Made by a program: the position numbers and the translations under genes. The notes under the pieces are model-generated. The model saw only the letters and a list, made by a program, of their open reading frames with translations. It did not search any database and was not told the DNA's origin. Below are positions 1-8,843 of a DNA stretch of 64,000 nt, in pieces; positions within the stretch are counted from its first letter, which is position 1; each line of letters starts with the position of its first letter. Source of the stretch: Acidobacteriota bacterium (GTDB taxonomy: Bacteria > Acidobacteriota > Blastocatellia > Pyrinomonadales > Pyrinomonadaceae); assembly GCA_018269075.1 (NCBI GenBank), contig JAFDVJ010000048.1:1-64000 (forward strand), written 5' to 3'.

Positions 1-66
1 CTTCTCCCCTTCTCCCCTTCTCCCTTTCTCCCTTTCTCCTCCTCTCCCCTTCTCCTCTTCTCCCTT
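1..66. repeat. CTTCTCCCC-type tandem array inside lnt
   Basis: A pyrimidine-rich array of 6-9 bp units (CTTCTCCCC, TTTCTCC) occupies the first 66 bases and continues out of the window. It is read by lnt as a charged stretch after a transmembrane helix. The same units occur inside the kinase at 18.8-21.5 kb, inside nadD and between comF and the PQQ dehydrogenase. Confidence 0.75.
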
Positions 67-600
67 CCTGGCGTCGAGAATCAGAAAGATCGCGACATTG
101 ACCAGAACGAGCCAGAAAGTGACGCCCTCGACGCCCGTCAGATCGGCGTATTGAATCAGCCAGAGCAGATCGGCCTGCGTGTAGCCGAGCCGCACCGCGC
201 CGAACGAGAACGGCGTCAGATGATACAGCCATTCCCAGCCCGTCCACACGAAGGGCAGCGAAAACAGGGCGGTCGGCCAATCGACGAGCCGCCGGACGAG
301 ATAGAAAACGACGAGCGGCAGCGACCAGACGAAAGTCCCCATCAGAACCGAAGCGAGCAGCCCCGGGACCGAGGCGTTGACGACCCACAGCGTGATGATC
401 GTGAAACCGGTGCCGACGGCGATCAGCACGCGGCCGAGAAACGGCCGGAATTTTTCGACGTCCCGAAGCTCGAACAACAGCGGCACGAGCCACGCCCAGG
501 CCAGAAAACCGAGCGGCGCGAACGAAAAGCAGGGCACCGACAGGCCGAGCAGCAGCCCGCTTAAAACGCAGGCGTAAAGCCGGCCGGCTCCGGCCGGCAA
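1..600 (-). CDS. lnt: Apolipoprotein N-acyltransferase, N-terminal part (runs off the window)
   Basis: Lnt transfers the third acyl chain onto lipoproteins at the inner membrane. The minus strand is open from about 759 to the window edge and encodes hydrophobic helices separated by short polar loops, starting LYACVLSGLLLGL then FAPLGFLAWAWLVPLLFEL, the Lnt first-helix pattern. Next come helices around ITLWVVNASV, VLMGTFVWSLPLVVFY and FWLVLVNVAIFLIL. The catalytic nitrilase domain would lie beyond base 1. The start is uncertain: TTG at 600 sits just before the first helix, while an ATG at 759 would add about 50 poorly conserved residues. The last 20 or so visible codons are a GGAGAAGG-type array reading E/K/R/G, an in-frame low-complexity insertion. 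It diverges from the sigma gene. Confidence 0.7.
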   Translation of the reverse strand, partial: MPAGAGRLYACVLSGLLLGLSVPCFSFAPLGFLAWAWLVPLLFELRDVEKFRPFLGRVLIAVGTGFTIITLWVVNASVPGLLASVLMGTFVWSLPLVVFYLVRRLVDWPTALFSLPFVWTGWEWLYHLTPFSFGAVRLGYTQADLLWLIQYADLTGVEGVTFWLVLVNVAIFLILDARKGEEEKGRGGEREKGRRGEGEK

Positions 601-794
601 TCCGTTCGATAAATTTGAAATTCCCCTGCTCAAAATGTTGGCGACGAGGTCCGGCCCGCCGAACGTCGTTTTTTCCCCTTCAAACGTTAACGCGACGGAC
701 GCCGGCAAACAGGAACATTTTTTTTCGACTTGGGGGCGGCATTTTGCTAAACTTGCCATTACTTGGAAATGATCGGGTTTTTCCGACGACCTCT

Positions 795-1409
795 ATGGCT
801 GTTTCGAAATTGACTCCACAGGAGATAACGGTGATGCTGCGCGGTCTCGGCGCGGACACGAGCCGCGACGCGCTCGACGCCCTGCTGCCGCTGGTTTATG
901 ACGAGCTGCACCGGCAGGCGCGCCGCTACCTGCGCGGCGAGCGGCGCAATCACACGCTCCAGACGACGGCTTTGATCAACGAGGCGTACCTGCGGCTGAT
1001 CGGCCAGAAATCGATCGACTGGCGGAACCGCGCGCATTTTTTCGCGCTCGCGGCGAGTATGATGCGGCGGATTCTGGTCGATTACGCGAAAACCCGGCAT
1101 CGCCTGAAACGCGGCGGCGTCGAGGAGGAGCTGCCGCTCGACGACGCGCTGACGGTCGCCGCCGAGATGACGGACGAAGCGGTGCGGGTCGATCTGATCG
1201 CGCTCGACGGCGCGCTCGACAAGCTCGCCGCGAAGGACGAGCGGCTCGCGCGGATCGTCGAGCTGCGCTACTTCAGCGGCCTGACGGTCGAAGAAACGGC
1301 GGAGGTCCTGAAAATCTCGACGATGACCGTCAAACGCGACTGGAACGTCGCCAAGGCGTGGCTGCACAAGGAAATTAAAAACGAGAAATCACAAAAGCCC
1401 GGCTCTTAA
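795..1409 (+). CDS. ECF-like RNA polymerase sigma factor (kinase-linked type)
   Basis: Sigma-70 family factor of 204 aa, expected to direct RNA polymerase to a dedicated promoter set. Region 2 contains the TALINEAYLRL and FFALAASMMRRILVDYA motifs typical of the ECF-like TIGR02999 group. Region 4 ends with IVELRYFSGLTVEETAEVL and an HTH KISTMTVKRDW. I chose ATG 795 because conservation starts there; the reading frame is open from 615 but upstream residues look non-coding. It lies 22 bp upstream of a membrane Ser/Thr kinase on the same strand. This pairing is known in Acidobacteria and Planctomycetes and suggests control by phosphorylation instead of by a classical anti-sigma factor. The target regulon cannot be seen. 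Confidence 0.9.
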   Translation: MAVSKLTPQEITVMLRGLGADTSRDALDALLPLVYDELHRQARRYLRGERRNHTLQTTALINEAYLRLIGQKSIDWRNRAHFFALAASMMRRILVDYAKTRHRLKRGGVEEELPLDDALTVAAEMTDEAVRVDLIALDGALDKLAAKDERLARIVELRYFSGLTVEETAEVLKISTMTVKRDWNVAKAWLHKEIKNEKSQKPGS

Positions 1410-1431
1410 AATCGAAGAGCCGGCACACCGG

Positions 1432-4107
1432 ATGGCAGTATTTATGTCCGATCCTCACTGGGAAAAAGCGAAAGATATTTTTCAGGCGGCGCTCGAAAAA
1501 CCGGCGGGCGCGGAGCGCGAATCTTTTCTGGACGCCGCCTGCGCGGGCGACGCCGGCCTGCGCGGCGAAGTGCTCGGGCTGCTCGCGGCCTTCGACGACG
1601 CCGCCGGTTTTCTGGACGAGCCGCCGATCGCCGAGGTCGCCGAGACGATCGCCGGCCGCCGCGAAAGCCTCCGGCCGGGACAATCCGTCGGGCGCTACCG
1701 GATCGAGCGAAAACTCGGCGCGGGCGGCGTCGGCGAGGTCTTTCTCGCCCGCGACACCGAGCTCGAACGGCCGGTCGCCCTGAAGATCCTGGCCGCCGAA
1801 TTTTCCGGCCATCCCGACCACGTGCGCCGCTTTCTGCAGGAAGCGCGCGCCGCGTCGGCGCTCAATCATCCGAATATCCTGACGATTTACGAAAGCGGGC
1901 AGTTCGACACGGTTCGCTTTATCGCCGCCGAATACGTCGAGGGCGAAACATTGCGCGAGCGGCTGCGGCGCGCGCCGGGCATAAATCCGGACGAGCTGCT
2001 CGAGATCGTCGCGCAGACCGCCGCCGCGCTCGGCACCGCGCACCGCGCCGGCATCGTCCACCGCGACATCAAACCGGAAAACATCATGATCCGCGCCGAC
2101 GGACTGGTCAAAGTCCTCGATTTCGGACTCGCCAAGCTCGTCGAAAAGGAAACGCCCGAATCCCGAAATATCCGGAAAACCGATTTCCGGACGACGCCGG
2201 GGCTCGTGATGGGCACCGTCGCCTATATGTCGCCCGAACAGGCGCGCGGTCTGCCGGCCGACGAGCGCGCCGACGTCTGGAGCCTCGGCGTCTGCCTGTC
2301 GGAAGGCGTCTTCGGCGTCCAGCCGTTCCCGGGCGACACGACGAGCGACCAGATCGCCGCGATCCTCCGGAGCGAACCCGCTCCCGAAACGAAGGAAACG
2401 CGGCCCGAGCTCCGGCGCATCATCGGGAAATGCCTCGAAAAGAAAGCCGCCGACCGGTACCCGACGATCGACGATTTTCTGCGCGAAATCAACGAATTCC
2501 GGCAGGAAAACGATCTCTCGGCCGCCGGCGGCGCGTTTTTCCCGGCGGCGAGAGCGATTTCCGGCGCCGCGCCGCCGATCGCCGCGCCGCCGGTCGTTTC
2601 GAGCGCCGAATATATCGTCCGCGGCCTCAAAAAGCATAAATTTTTCGCGCTCGCCGCCGCGCTCGCCGCCGCCGCGCTCGGCCTGCTTTTATATTTCGCC
2701 GTCTTTCACCCGTTTCCTTCCGCCGCCCCGATCCGCTCGATCGCCGTGCTGCCGTTCGTCAACGTGGGCGGCGACGCCGACGTCGAATATCTCTCCGACG
2801 GCCTCAGCGAGAGCCTGATCAACAAATTGTCGCGGCTTTCCGAACTCCGGGTCGCCTCGCGCAGCTCGGCCTTTCAATACCGGAACAGTACCGCCCCGGC
2901 TTCGGAGATCGCGCGCGCGCTCGGCGTCGAAGCGGTCGTCAGCGGCCGGGTCGCGCGGCGCGGCGACGAGCTTCAGATCTCGGTCGAGATGATCGACGCC
3001 GCCGACAACACGCAGCTCTGGGGCGAGACCTACCGCCGCAAGTTTTCCGACGCGCAGACCGTGCAGGAAGAGATCGCGCAGAACATTCTCCGAAAACTGC
3101 GGCTCACGCCGTCGGAAACGCAGGCGCGGAGCTTCAATTCGCCGATCACCGACAACGCGCAGGCCTACCAGCTTTATCTGAACGGCGTTTTCTACCGCCG
3201 CAAAAACGGTCCCGAAAACGTCCGCAAAGCCGTCGAATACCAGAATCAGGCGATCGCGCTCGACCCCGCTTTCGCGCTCGCCTACGCCGAGCTCGGCTAC
3301 GATTATTATATTTTCGTCGGCGTCGGTGCGGTCGATTCGCGCACGGGTCTGCCGCCGGCGCGGCAGGCGATCGAAAAGGCGCTGAGCCTCAACGACGCGC
3401 TCGCCGAAGCGCACGACATCAACGCCCGGCTGAAAACGGCCGACTTCGACTGGCCGGGCGCGGAAACGGAAATCCGCCGCGCCGTCGAGCTGAATCCGAA
3501 CCTCGCCTCGGCGCATACCTTTTATTCCGAGCTGCTGACCGAGACCGGGCGTTTCGACGAGGCGCTCGCCGAGATCGAAAAGGCCCGCGAGCTCGATCCG
3601 CTGCGGATCAATCTCGTCAACTACGAGGCCGAGATCCTCTTTCGCGCCCGCCGTTACGACGACGCGCAGGCGACGTTCGAAAGCGGCAACCCGGAAGCCG
3701 TCGGCGAGACTTTCGCGCTGATCAGCCGCGCCCGCGTCGCGGCCGCCCGAAACCGCTACCCGGAAGCGCTCGCGCTGGTCCGGAAATCGCTCGATAAGGA
3801 CGTCACGACGAAAGGCCTCGTCCATCTCGGCCGCCTTTACGCGCTGACCGGCGACCGCGCGGCGGCGCTCGCCGTGCGCGAGCGGCTGAAAAAGATCGAT
3901 CTCTACGTTTCGCCGGCCGAGCTGGCGATTCTCGACGCCGCGCTCGGAATGCGCGAGCCGGCCTTCGCGAACCTCGAACGCGCCTTCGCCGAGCGCGATC
4001 TGCTGCTGCCGCTGATCAACGTCGAACCGGAATACGACACGCTCCGCGACGACCCGCGCTTTGCCGACCTGCTGCGCCGGATCAATCTGAAAAATCCGGC
4101 CCGGTAA
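1432..4107 (+). CDS. Membrane Ser/Thr protein kinase with TolB-like and TPR sensor domains
   Basis: PknB-type kinase of 891 aa. A helical N-terminal segment is followed by a kinase domain at about 88-355: Gly loop GAGGVGEVF (96-104), VALK lysine 118, HRDIKPEN (D212) and DFG 230-232, all intact. A single transmembrane helix at about 400-425 precedes an extracytoplasmic TolB/FlgO-like domain (IRSIAVLPFVNVG at about 430, then LSDGLSESLINKL), followed by several TPRs to the C-terminus. ATG 1444 (MSDPHWEKAKDIF) is an equally good start. It probably forms an operon with the upstream sigma factor, whose activity it may control. A strong hairpin follows the stop. Confidence 0.92.
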   Translation: MAVFMSDPHWEKAKDIFQAALEKPAGAERESFLDAACAGDAGLRGEVLGLLAAFDDAAGFLDEPPIAEVAETIAGRRESLRPGQSVGRYRIERKLGAGGVGEVFLARDTELERPVALKILAAEFSGHPDHVRRFLQEARAASALNHPNILTIYESGQFDTVRFIAAEYVEGETLRERLRRAPGINPDELLEIVAQTAAALGTAHRAGIVHRDIKPENIMIRADGLVKVLDFGLAKLVEKETPESRNIRKTDFRTTPGLVMGTVAYMSPEQARGLPADERADVWSLGVCLSEGVFGVQPFPGDTTSDQIAAILRSEPAPETKETRPELRRIIGKCLEKKAADRYPTIDDFLREINEFRQENDLSAAGGAFFPAARAISGAAPPIAAPPVVSSAEYIVRGLKKHKFFALAAALAAAALGLLLYFAVFHPFPSAAPIRSIAVLPFVNVGGDADVEYLSDGLSESLINKLSRLSELRVASRSSAFQYRNSTAPASEIARALGVEAVVSGRVARRGDELQISVEMIDAADNTQLWGETYRRKFSDAQTVQEEIAQNILRKLRLTPSETQARSFNSPITDNAQAYQLYLNGVFYRRKNGPENVRKAVEYQNQAIALDPAFALAYAELGYDYYIFVGVGAVDSRTGLPPARQAIEKALSLNDALAEAHDINARLKTADFDWPGAETEIRRAVELNPNLASAHTFYSELLTETGRFDEALAEIEKARELDPLRINLVNYEAEILFRARRYDDAQATFESGNPEAVGETFALISRARVAAARNRYPEALALVRKSLDKDVTTKGLVHLGRLYALTGDRAAALAVRERLKKIDLYVSPAELAILDAALGMREPAFANLERAFAERDLLLPLINVEPEYDTLRDDPRFADLLRRINLKNPAR

Positions 4108-4130
4108 CGGTCTTCTCCGCCGAAAAACAA

Positions 4131-4168
4131 AAAATCCGGCCGCGCGACGCCGCGGCCGGAAGATTTTT
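4131..4168 (+). terminator. Intrinsic terminator after the kinase
   Basis: A perfect 9-bp stem, CCGGCCGCG / CGCGGCCGG, with a 6-nt loop is followed by AAGATTTTT and preceded by an A-rich stretch. It ends the sigma/kinase transcript. Confidence 0.75.
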
Positions 4169-4298
4169 CTGGAAATCGGGGGCGATTAGACGGTTATTTA
4201 TAATATACAGTCGTTTTCCGCCGGAGATGTAATTCGAACGAGATTGTCCCGTTCCGCACATTCGGCGTCACGGATTCGCAAACGACGAACGAGGGCCG

Positions 4299-5018
4299 AT
4301 GGACGACCGCTTCATACCTTTTATTCACAACTACTGCGACCGCTGGTGCGACCGCTGCCCGCTGACGGCGCGGTGCCGCGTCGCCGAGGCCGAAAAGACC
4401 GACGCCTCGGTCGGCCACGACACCGACAACGAAACCTTCTGGCGGCGGATCGCCGCGAGCTTCGCCGAAGCGCAGATGATGCTCGCCGGCAAGGCCGAGG
4501 AGCTCGGCATCGACCTCGGCGTCGTGACCGACGAGGAATTCGCGCGCTTTCAGGAATTCGAGGATGATTTCATCGAAAATCACGGCCTCACCAAGCTCGC
4601 GCAGACATATGTCAAGGAATCGCGCCGCGCGCTCGACGAAGCGTCCGACTGGCTGCTCTTTGCGCCGCTCGACGAGACCGAACAGTCGGAAATGCTCGAA
4701 GTCGTCCGCTGGTATCATTTCTTTATCGCCGCCAAGATCGGCCGCGGCCTGATGGGCATTCTCGACTTCGAAGGCGGTCTCGACGAGGAACAGCTCGCCG
4801 ACGCCCAGTCGGACGCCAACGGCTCGATCAAGATCGCGCTGATCGCCGTCGAACGCTCGCAAAGAGCGTGGGCCGCGCTGACCGCGCCGGAAAACGCCGA
4901 CCGCCTCGAACCGCTCGTCCGGCTCCTCGAAAACGTCAAGAAAACCGCCGAAACCCAATTCCCCCACGCCCGCGACTTCCTCCGCCCCGGCTTCGACGAA
5001 TTCGAACCAGTCATGTGA
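4299..5018 (+). CDS. Conserved hypothetical protein with N-terminal four-cysteine cluster
   Basis: A 239-aa soluble, helical, acidic protein with no signal peptide. Near the N-terminus YCDRWCDRCPLTARC places cysteines at 13, 17, 20 and 26, suggesting a metal or Fe-S site. The rest is helix-rich (ALDEASDWLLFAPLDETEQ, WYHFFIAAKIGRGLMGILDF). I recognise no named domain. It is flanked by its own promoter region and a repeat, so it is probably monocistronic. Its TGA stop is also the first three bases of a GGATTTC repeat array. Confidence 0.7.
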   Translation: MDDRFIPFIHNYCDRWCDRCPLTARCRVAEAEKTDASVGHDTDNETFWRRIAASFAEAQMMLAGKAEELGIDLGVVTDEEFARFQEFEDDFIENHGLTKLAQTYVKESRRALDEASDWLLFAPLDETEQSEMLEVVRWYHFFIAAKIGRGLMGILDFEGGLDEEQLADAQSDANGSIKIALIAVERSQRAWAALTAPENADRLEPLVRLLENVKKTAETQFPHARDFLRPGFDEFEPVM

Positions 5019-5053
5019 TTTCGGATTTCGGATTTCGGATTTCGGATTTATTC
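5016..5053. repeat. Single-arm GGATTTC tandem repeat
   Basis: TGATTTC followed by GGATTTC units, four copies, directly overlapping the stop codon of the preceding gene. No matching reverse-complement arm is found nearby, so this is a one-armed member of the family seen with two arms at 27.5 and 33.4 kb. Confidence 0.85.
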
Positions 5054-5055
5054 AC

Positions 5056-5122
5056 GAAGCGCCGGCCCTACCTACGGAGCGCCGGCATCTGCCTACGGAG
5101 CGCCGGCATCCTGCCGGCAATG
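5056..5122. repeat. GAGCGCCGGC tandem units
   Basis: Three imperfect copies of a 22-bp unit built around AGCGCCGGC and separated by CTACGG. The last ends CATCCTGCCGGCAA, which matches the terminus of the inverted-repeat element at 60461-60589. Probably a degenerate end of that element. Confidence 0.6.
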
Positions 5123-5219
5123 AGCGCGAAAGCGCGAACAAACGCATCTTTATCATTCGATTTCACAAAAAGAATCAATCCGCGCAATCGATCGTCACTG
5201 ATTTTCGCTTCGGTGAATC

Positions 5220-5376
5220 TTTTTTAACGCAAAAGCGCGAAGGCGCGGAGGCGCAAAGATCTTTCGGGCGGGTTTTCACGGCGGAATTCGCCGATGGTTT
5301 CGAAGACGCTTCGACGACTCCAAAACAGCTCTCAACCCTTTTATGCCTTTGCGCCTCCGCGCCCTTGCGTTAAAAT
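5220..5376. repeat. 150-bp inverted-repeat element (AACGC ends), copy 1
   Basis: The left end TTTTTAACGCAAAAGCGCG and the right end CCCTTGCGTTAAAATA are inverted repeats made of GGCGCAAAG-like units. The core is about 90 bp. Similar copies lie at 6405-6563, 10661-10820 and 28394-28545. The right end stops 11 bp before the HNH start codon. With the flanking repeats this fills the 368-bp gap between genes. Confidence 0.8.
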
Positions 5377-5386
5377 AACCGCTGCA

Positions 5387-6304
5387 ATGCCCGACCTGAA
5401 TTTTTATCTCAATTCGATCAGCCGTCTCAACGTCAACCGGAATCACGGAATACCCGCGCCGCATAAGCCGCTGCTGCTGCTCGCGGTCATCGATCTGATC
5501 GAACAGGGCAAGGTCGCCGACAATAAAATCCGGCCCTCGACCGAATTCGTCGAGGCTTTTCTCAAATACTGGAACCTGATCCGCAGCGAACGGCCGCGCA
5601 TCTTTCTGCCCTTTTATCACCTGCAGACCGACGGCTTCTGGCATCTGCACCCGACGCCGCACGGGACGATCCGCCCGTTCGGCTCGATGACGCAGACGGC
5701 CGAAAACGTTTCCTTCGCGAGCCTCGACGAAAAATTGTTCATCCTGCTCGCCGCTCCCAAAACGCGCGAGATTATTCGCCACAAAATCATTCTCACCTAT
5801 TTTCCGAACGAAAAAGAGATCTTTCACGCCGCCGTCAGCGAAAACCGCGCGGATTTCCCGCTCAAAAAGCTGCTGCTCGAACCGGACGCGGGCCGGCCCG
5901 AAACTTCGCCCGACAAACCGAAGCGAAGCCGCCTGTTTCGCGGTCTGATTATGCGGCTCTACAATTACACCTGCGCCGCGTGCCGTTTCCGGCTCGTCAC
6001 GCTCGACGGGATGACGGCCGTCGACGCCGCGCACATTGTTCCCTTTTCCGTCTCGCGCGATAACGCGATCGACAACGGCCTCGCGCTCTGCAAGCTCCAT
6101 CACTGGGCCTTCGACAACGGATTGATCGCGATCGACGACGATTTCCGCCTTCAAATTTCCGAAATTTTCGACGAGCGCGGCGACGAAGCGTTTTTATTCC
6201 GCCGTCTGCACTCGAAAAAGATTCATCTGCCCGCGCAGGCGGAAGATTTCCCGTCGCTCGATAAAATCCGCCGCCACCGCCTGAAATTCGAACCGGTGAG
6301 GTAA
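5387..6304 (+). CDS. HNH endonuclease with sulfur-binding-like domain (type IV, phosphorothioate-dependent type)
   Basis: Predicted restriction nuclease of 305 aa. The N-terminal part (about 15-95) has NRNHGIPAPHKPLLLLAV, FVEAFLKYW and LPFYHLQTDGFWHL, the pattern I associate with the ScoMcrA-type sulfur-binding domain that recognises phosphorothioate-modified DNA. The C-terminal HNH motif has C196, C199, H216 (AAHIVPF), N230 and LCKLHH (C235, H238/H239), all present. Start ATG 5387 (MPDLNFYLN) follows immediately after a repeat; upstream codons read repeat sequence. No dnd or other modification genes are visible here, consistent with a stand-alone modification-dependent nuclease that cuts invading modified DNA. 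The HNH call is firm, the sulfur-binding call is by pattern only. Confidence 0.82.
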   Translation: MPDLNFYLNSISRLNVNRNHGIPAPHKPLLLLAVIDLIEQGKVADNKIRPSTEFVEAFLKYWNLIRSERPRIFLPFYHLQTDGFWHLHPTPHGTIRPFGSMTQTAENVSFASLDEKLFILLAAPKTREIIRHKIILTYFPNEKEIFHAAVSENRADFPLKKLLLEPDAGRPETSPDKPKRSRLFRGLIMRLYNYTCAACRFRLVTLDGMTAVDAAHIVPFSVSRDNAIDNGLALCKLHHWAFDNGLIAIDDDFRLQISEIFDERGDEAFLFRRLHSKKIHLPAQAEDFPSLDKIRRHRLKFEPVR

Positions 6305-6329
6305 ATAAATCGTCCTCCGAAACACGCGA

Positions 6330-6404
6330 AACAACCGAAAATATCAAGGTTTTGAAATCAACGCCTTATTTTCGTGTTTTTCGCATATTTCGCGGGGAAA
6401 ATCG
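6330..6404. repeat. Dispersed segment shared with 10588-10660
   Basis: The stretch with CCGAAAATATCAAGG, TTGAAATC and TCGCGGGG is closely similar to 10588-10660, and both precede a 150-bp inverted repeat. The two loci are therefore copies of one composite element of about 230 bp. The 440-bp gap to the next gene holds nothing else. Confidence 0.65.
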
Positions 6405-6563
6405 GTTTTTAACGCAAAAGCGCAAAGGCGCAGAAGCGCAAGGATTTTTCGGGCAGGTTTTCAAGGCGGAAACCGCCAACGGTTTCGAAGATGCTGCGCC
6501 GGCCGAAAAACAACCTTGAAAATTCTCCGCGCCTTCGCGCCTTTGCGCCTTTGCGTTAAAAAG
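6405..6563. repeat. 150-bp inverted-repeat element (AACGC ends), copy 2
   Basis: The left end TTTTTAACGCAAAAGCGC and right end CTTTGCGTTAAAAAG are inverted. The core contains GCAGGTTTTCAAGGCGG and its near-complement CAACCTTGAAAATT, so the whole element could fold. Confidence 0.8.
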
Positions 6564-6745
6564 CTCCGCCCGCGCCGGAGAAAGAGTTCCTGGCGCCCGA
6601 AAACCCGCCGGAGATTCGGGCGAGTCGCGCCGATCGACGATAAAAATTTGGAGTTTGCCGCCTTTTTGTGACAAACTGTCGGAGAACGGCCCGAATCTTC
6701 CGATTGCGAAGGCGTCGAGATCTTTTTTTTCGAGAGGCGATTCCG

Positions 6746-7273
6746 ATGAAAGCGAAAACCGTCGCCGGACTGCCGGCGCTCGCCATTTTCCTGCTGCTGA
6801 TGCTCGGCTTTTCTCCGCGCGGCGCGGCGGCGCAGAATAACGCCGATTCGCCCGAAAGACGGGCCGCCGTCCGGCAGGCCCTGCAAAAAAACGAAACCGC
6901 CCGCCGGATTTACGACCGTCTCGTCGCGAAGGAGCCGGACGTGGTGCCGATCGAGTTTTCCCCGCCCGACGGGATGAGCGACAAAAAGATCTTAACGCTG
7001 CAGATGCTGACGCGCGAAGGGGTGTTTATGATCAGCCTGCGGGAATACAAAACCCCCGAAAACGCCGGGCACTTAGACGCCGTGCAGGTCGGTCTCCGGT
7101 TAAATATGGGATTTGCCGTGCAGTTCGACAAGTTCGGCGACGAGGGCGTCAAGATTTTCGGAAACAAGTTCGAAGCGCTTGAATTTCGAAAGGGCCGGTT
7201 CATCGTCTATATCCACGGCCGCGACGAATCGGCCGCCGAACGACTGGCCGGCGATGTGGCCGATTCGCTGTAA
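6746..7273 (+). CDS. Secreted hypothetical protein
   Basis: A 175-aa protein with a signal peptide: MKAKTVAGLPALAIFLLLMLGFSPRGAAAQ, cleavage likely after AAA. The mature part is alpha/beta without recognised motifs (YDRLVAKEPDVVPIEFSPPDG, IFGNKFEALEFRKGRFIVYIHGRDE). ATG 6746 was chosen because GAGAGGCG lies just upstream and the signal peptide starts there. No operon partner. Function unknown; export to the periplasm is the only inference. Confidence 0.7.
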   Translation: MKAKTVAGLPALAIFLLLMLGFSPRGAAAQNNADSPERRAAVRQALQKNETARRIYDRLVAKEPDVVPIEFSPPDGMSDKKILTLQMLTREGVFMISLREYKTPENAGHLDAVQVGLRLNMGFAVQFDKFGDEGVKIFGNKFEALEFRKGRFIVYIHGRDESAAERLAGDVADSL

Positions 7274-7298
7274 TCCGCCGTTTATTCAACGCCGGCGA

Positions 7299-7430
7299 TT
7301 CGTTCGTGAACCGCGTTTTCGATCGAATCGGAATCGTCAGCCCGGCGAACGGATGTTTTTTGATCCACGAAAACACCAAAAACACTAAATTTCTTTCGTG
7401 TTTTTTTCGTGGACAAAAACAACCGATCGC
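7299..7430. repeat. Dispersed hairpin element (copy A of pair with 14478-14620)
   Basis: A 65-bp stretch beginning GATTCGTTCGTGAACCGCG and containing CCAGCCCGGCGAAC-like sequence is shared with 14478-14545. It leads into an A-rich inverted repeat (CACGAAAACACC... to GTGTTTTTTTCGTGGA). The rest of the 368-bp gap to 7641 shows no convincing gene. Confidence 0.7.
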
Positions 7431-7641
7431 CGGCCGGGATTTTCATTGACCGGCAGGTTTCGCGGCGTTTTGGATCAAAATTTATTAAAAGTGTGTTTGA
7501 GCAATGATCGTGCCGAACGGTTCTGCAGGAGGACTCGATCAAGCTTAAGAATATGAAGAGACCCGGCCGGATCGTAAAATTTTTCGTCTATCTGCTGATT
7601 GCCGTCCGGGTCGGCCCCGGCGCGCGGGGCGCGCGGCTCGA

Positions 7642-8838
7642 TCAGGGTGCCGAATTCGTGCCGAGCGACAGTAAGGATCCCGTCAAAGCGCCGCCGATAA
7701 CCAGCCACGCCGAATTGAGTTTGAAGCGAATCAGCAAAACCGCGCTCAGCAGAAACAATAAAATCGTGACCCGATCGATCAGGGCCGACCGCCCCAATTC
7801 ATAGGCCACGAAAACCATCAAAGCTAAAGATGCGACGTTGACGCCGTCGAGAAACGCCGCCATCGCGGGCGAACGCCTCAAACGCGGGACGATCCATCCG
7901 CTCAGACCGACAAACACGAACGCCGGCAGGAAAATGCCGACGGTCGCCGCCGCCGCGCCGGAGGTTCCGCCTAATAAATAGCCGATAAAAGTCGCCGTCG
8001 TAAAGACCGGTCCCGGCGTGATCTGTCCGACCGCAATCGCGTCAAGCAGCTGCTCGTTGGTCAGCCATCCCCAACGCTCGACCAGATCCGCTCTCAGAAA
8101 CGCCAGTAAAACGTAGCCGCTGCCGAAGAGCACCGCCCCGACCTTGAGAAAGAACAAAAAGAGCGGCCATAAACCGAAGGCGGCCGCGGTCGCCGGAGCG
8201 GAGGATTGAAACAGTAGTAACGCGGACGGAAAAAACGATTGCAAAGCGGATTCGCCTTTTTCAAGCCGCCGCTTTAGCCGATCAACGAACATCAAGACGA
8301 AGCCCGTTCCGAAAAGCAGGGCTAATTCGTTGATGCCTGAAAAGCAGAGAACCAAAACGATCACGCCCGAAACTGCCAGTAATTTTGTTTTGACGGCGGT
8401 TTTTCCGAGTCCCCACAGCGCCTGCAGGACGACGGCGATAATCACCGGTTTGACGCCGTAAAGTATGCCCGATACTTCCGGCAGCTTTCCGAAAGCGACA
8501 TAACTCCACGCCAGCGCCGTGACGATCAACGCGGCGGGCAGGATAAAACAAGTTCCGGCGACAAATAAACCCGGCCAGCCGGCGCGCTCGTAACCGATAT
8601 GAATCGCCAGTTCGGTCGAATTGGGGCCCGGAATCAGATTGGCCGCGCCCAGCAAATCGAGAAATTTTTCCCGCGTCAGCCATCCGCGACGGCGAACTAT
8701 TTCCTCCTCCATCATCGCGATGTGCGCAGCCGGACCGCCGAAGGCGACGGTGCCGAGTCTGAGGAACAGAAAAGCCAACTCGCCGAGAGAAGCGGTTTCG
8801 CCGGAGTTTGCTTTTTCTGTCTGCCGTTCGTCAGTCAT
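7642..8838 (-). CDS. chrA: Chromate transporter, ChrA family (two-domain)
   Basis: Integral membrane protein of 398 aa in two homologous halves, as in full-length ChrA. Half 1 has GTVAFGGPAAHIAMMEEEIV, RRGWLTREKFLDLLG and NLIPGPNSTELAIHIGY. Half 2 has GAVLFGSGYVLLAFLRADLV, RWGWLTNEQLLDAIAVGQITPGP. About ten hydrophobic helices are apparent. Family members export chromate by a proton- or sulfate-linked mechanism. It starts 5 bp after the DoxX stop, so the two are co-transcribed, downstream of a hemerythrin-like protein and a PadR repressor. The context suggests oxyanion or redox stress defence. Actual substrate specificity is not shown by sequence. Confidence 0.92.
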   Translation of the reverse strand: MTDERQTEKANSGETASLGELAFLFLRLGTVAFGGPAAHIAMMEEEIVRRRGWLTREKFLDLLGAANLIPGPNSTELAIHIGYERAGWPGLFVAGTCFILPAALIVTALAWSYVAFGKLPEVSGILYGVKPVIIAVVLQALWGLGKTAVKTKLLAVSGVIVLVLCFSGINELALLFGTGFVLMFVDRLKRRLEKGESALQSFFPSALLLFQSSAPATAAAFGLWPLFLFFLKVGAVLFGSGYVLLAFLRADLVERWGWLTNEQLLDAIAVGQITPGPVFTTATFIGYLLGGTSGAAAATVGIFLPAFVFVGLSGWIVPRLRRSPAMAAFLDGVNVASLALMVFVAYELGRSALIDRVTILLFLLSAVLLIRFKLNSAWLVIGGALTGSLLSLGTNSAP

Positions 8839-8843
8839 TCCCG

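Noticed and set aside
151-577. Plus-strand frames over 151-577
   Set aside because: Arginine- and proline-rich antisense shadows of the Lnt frame, with no domain signal.
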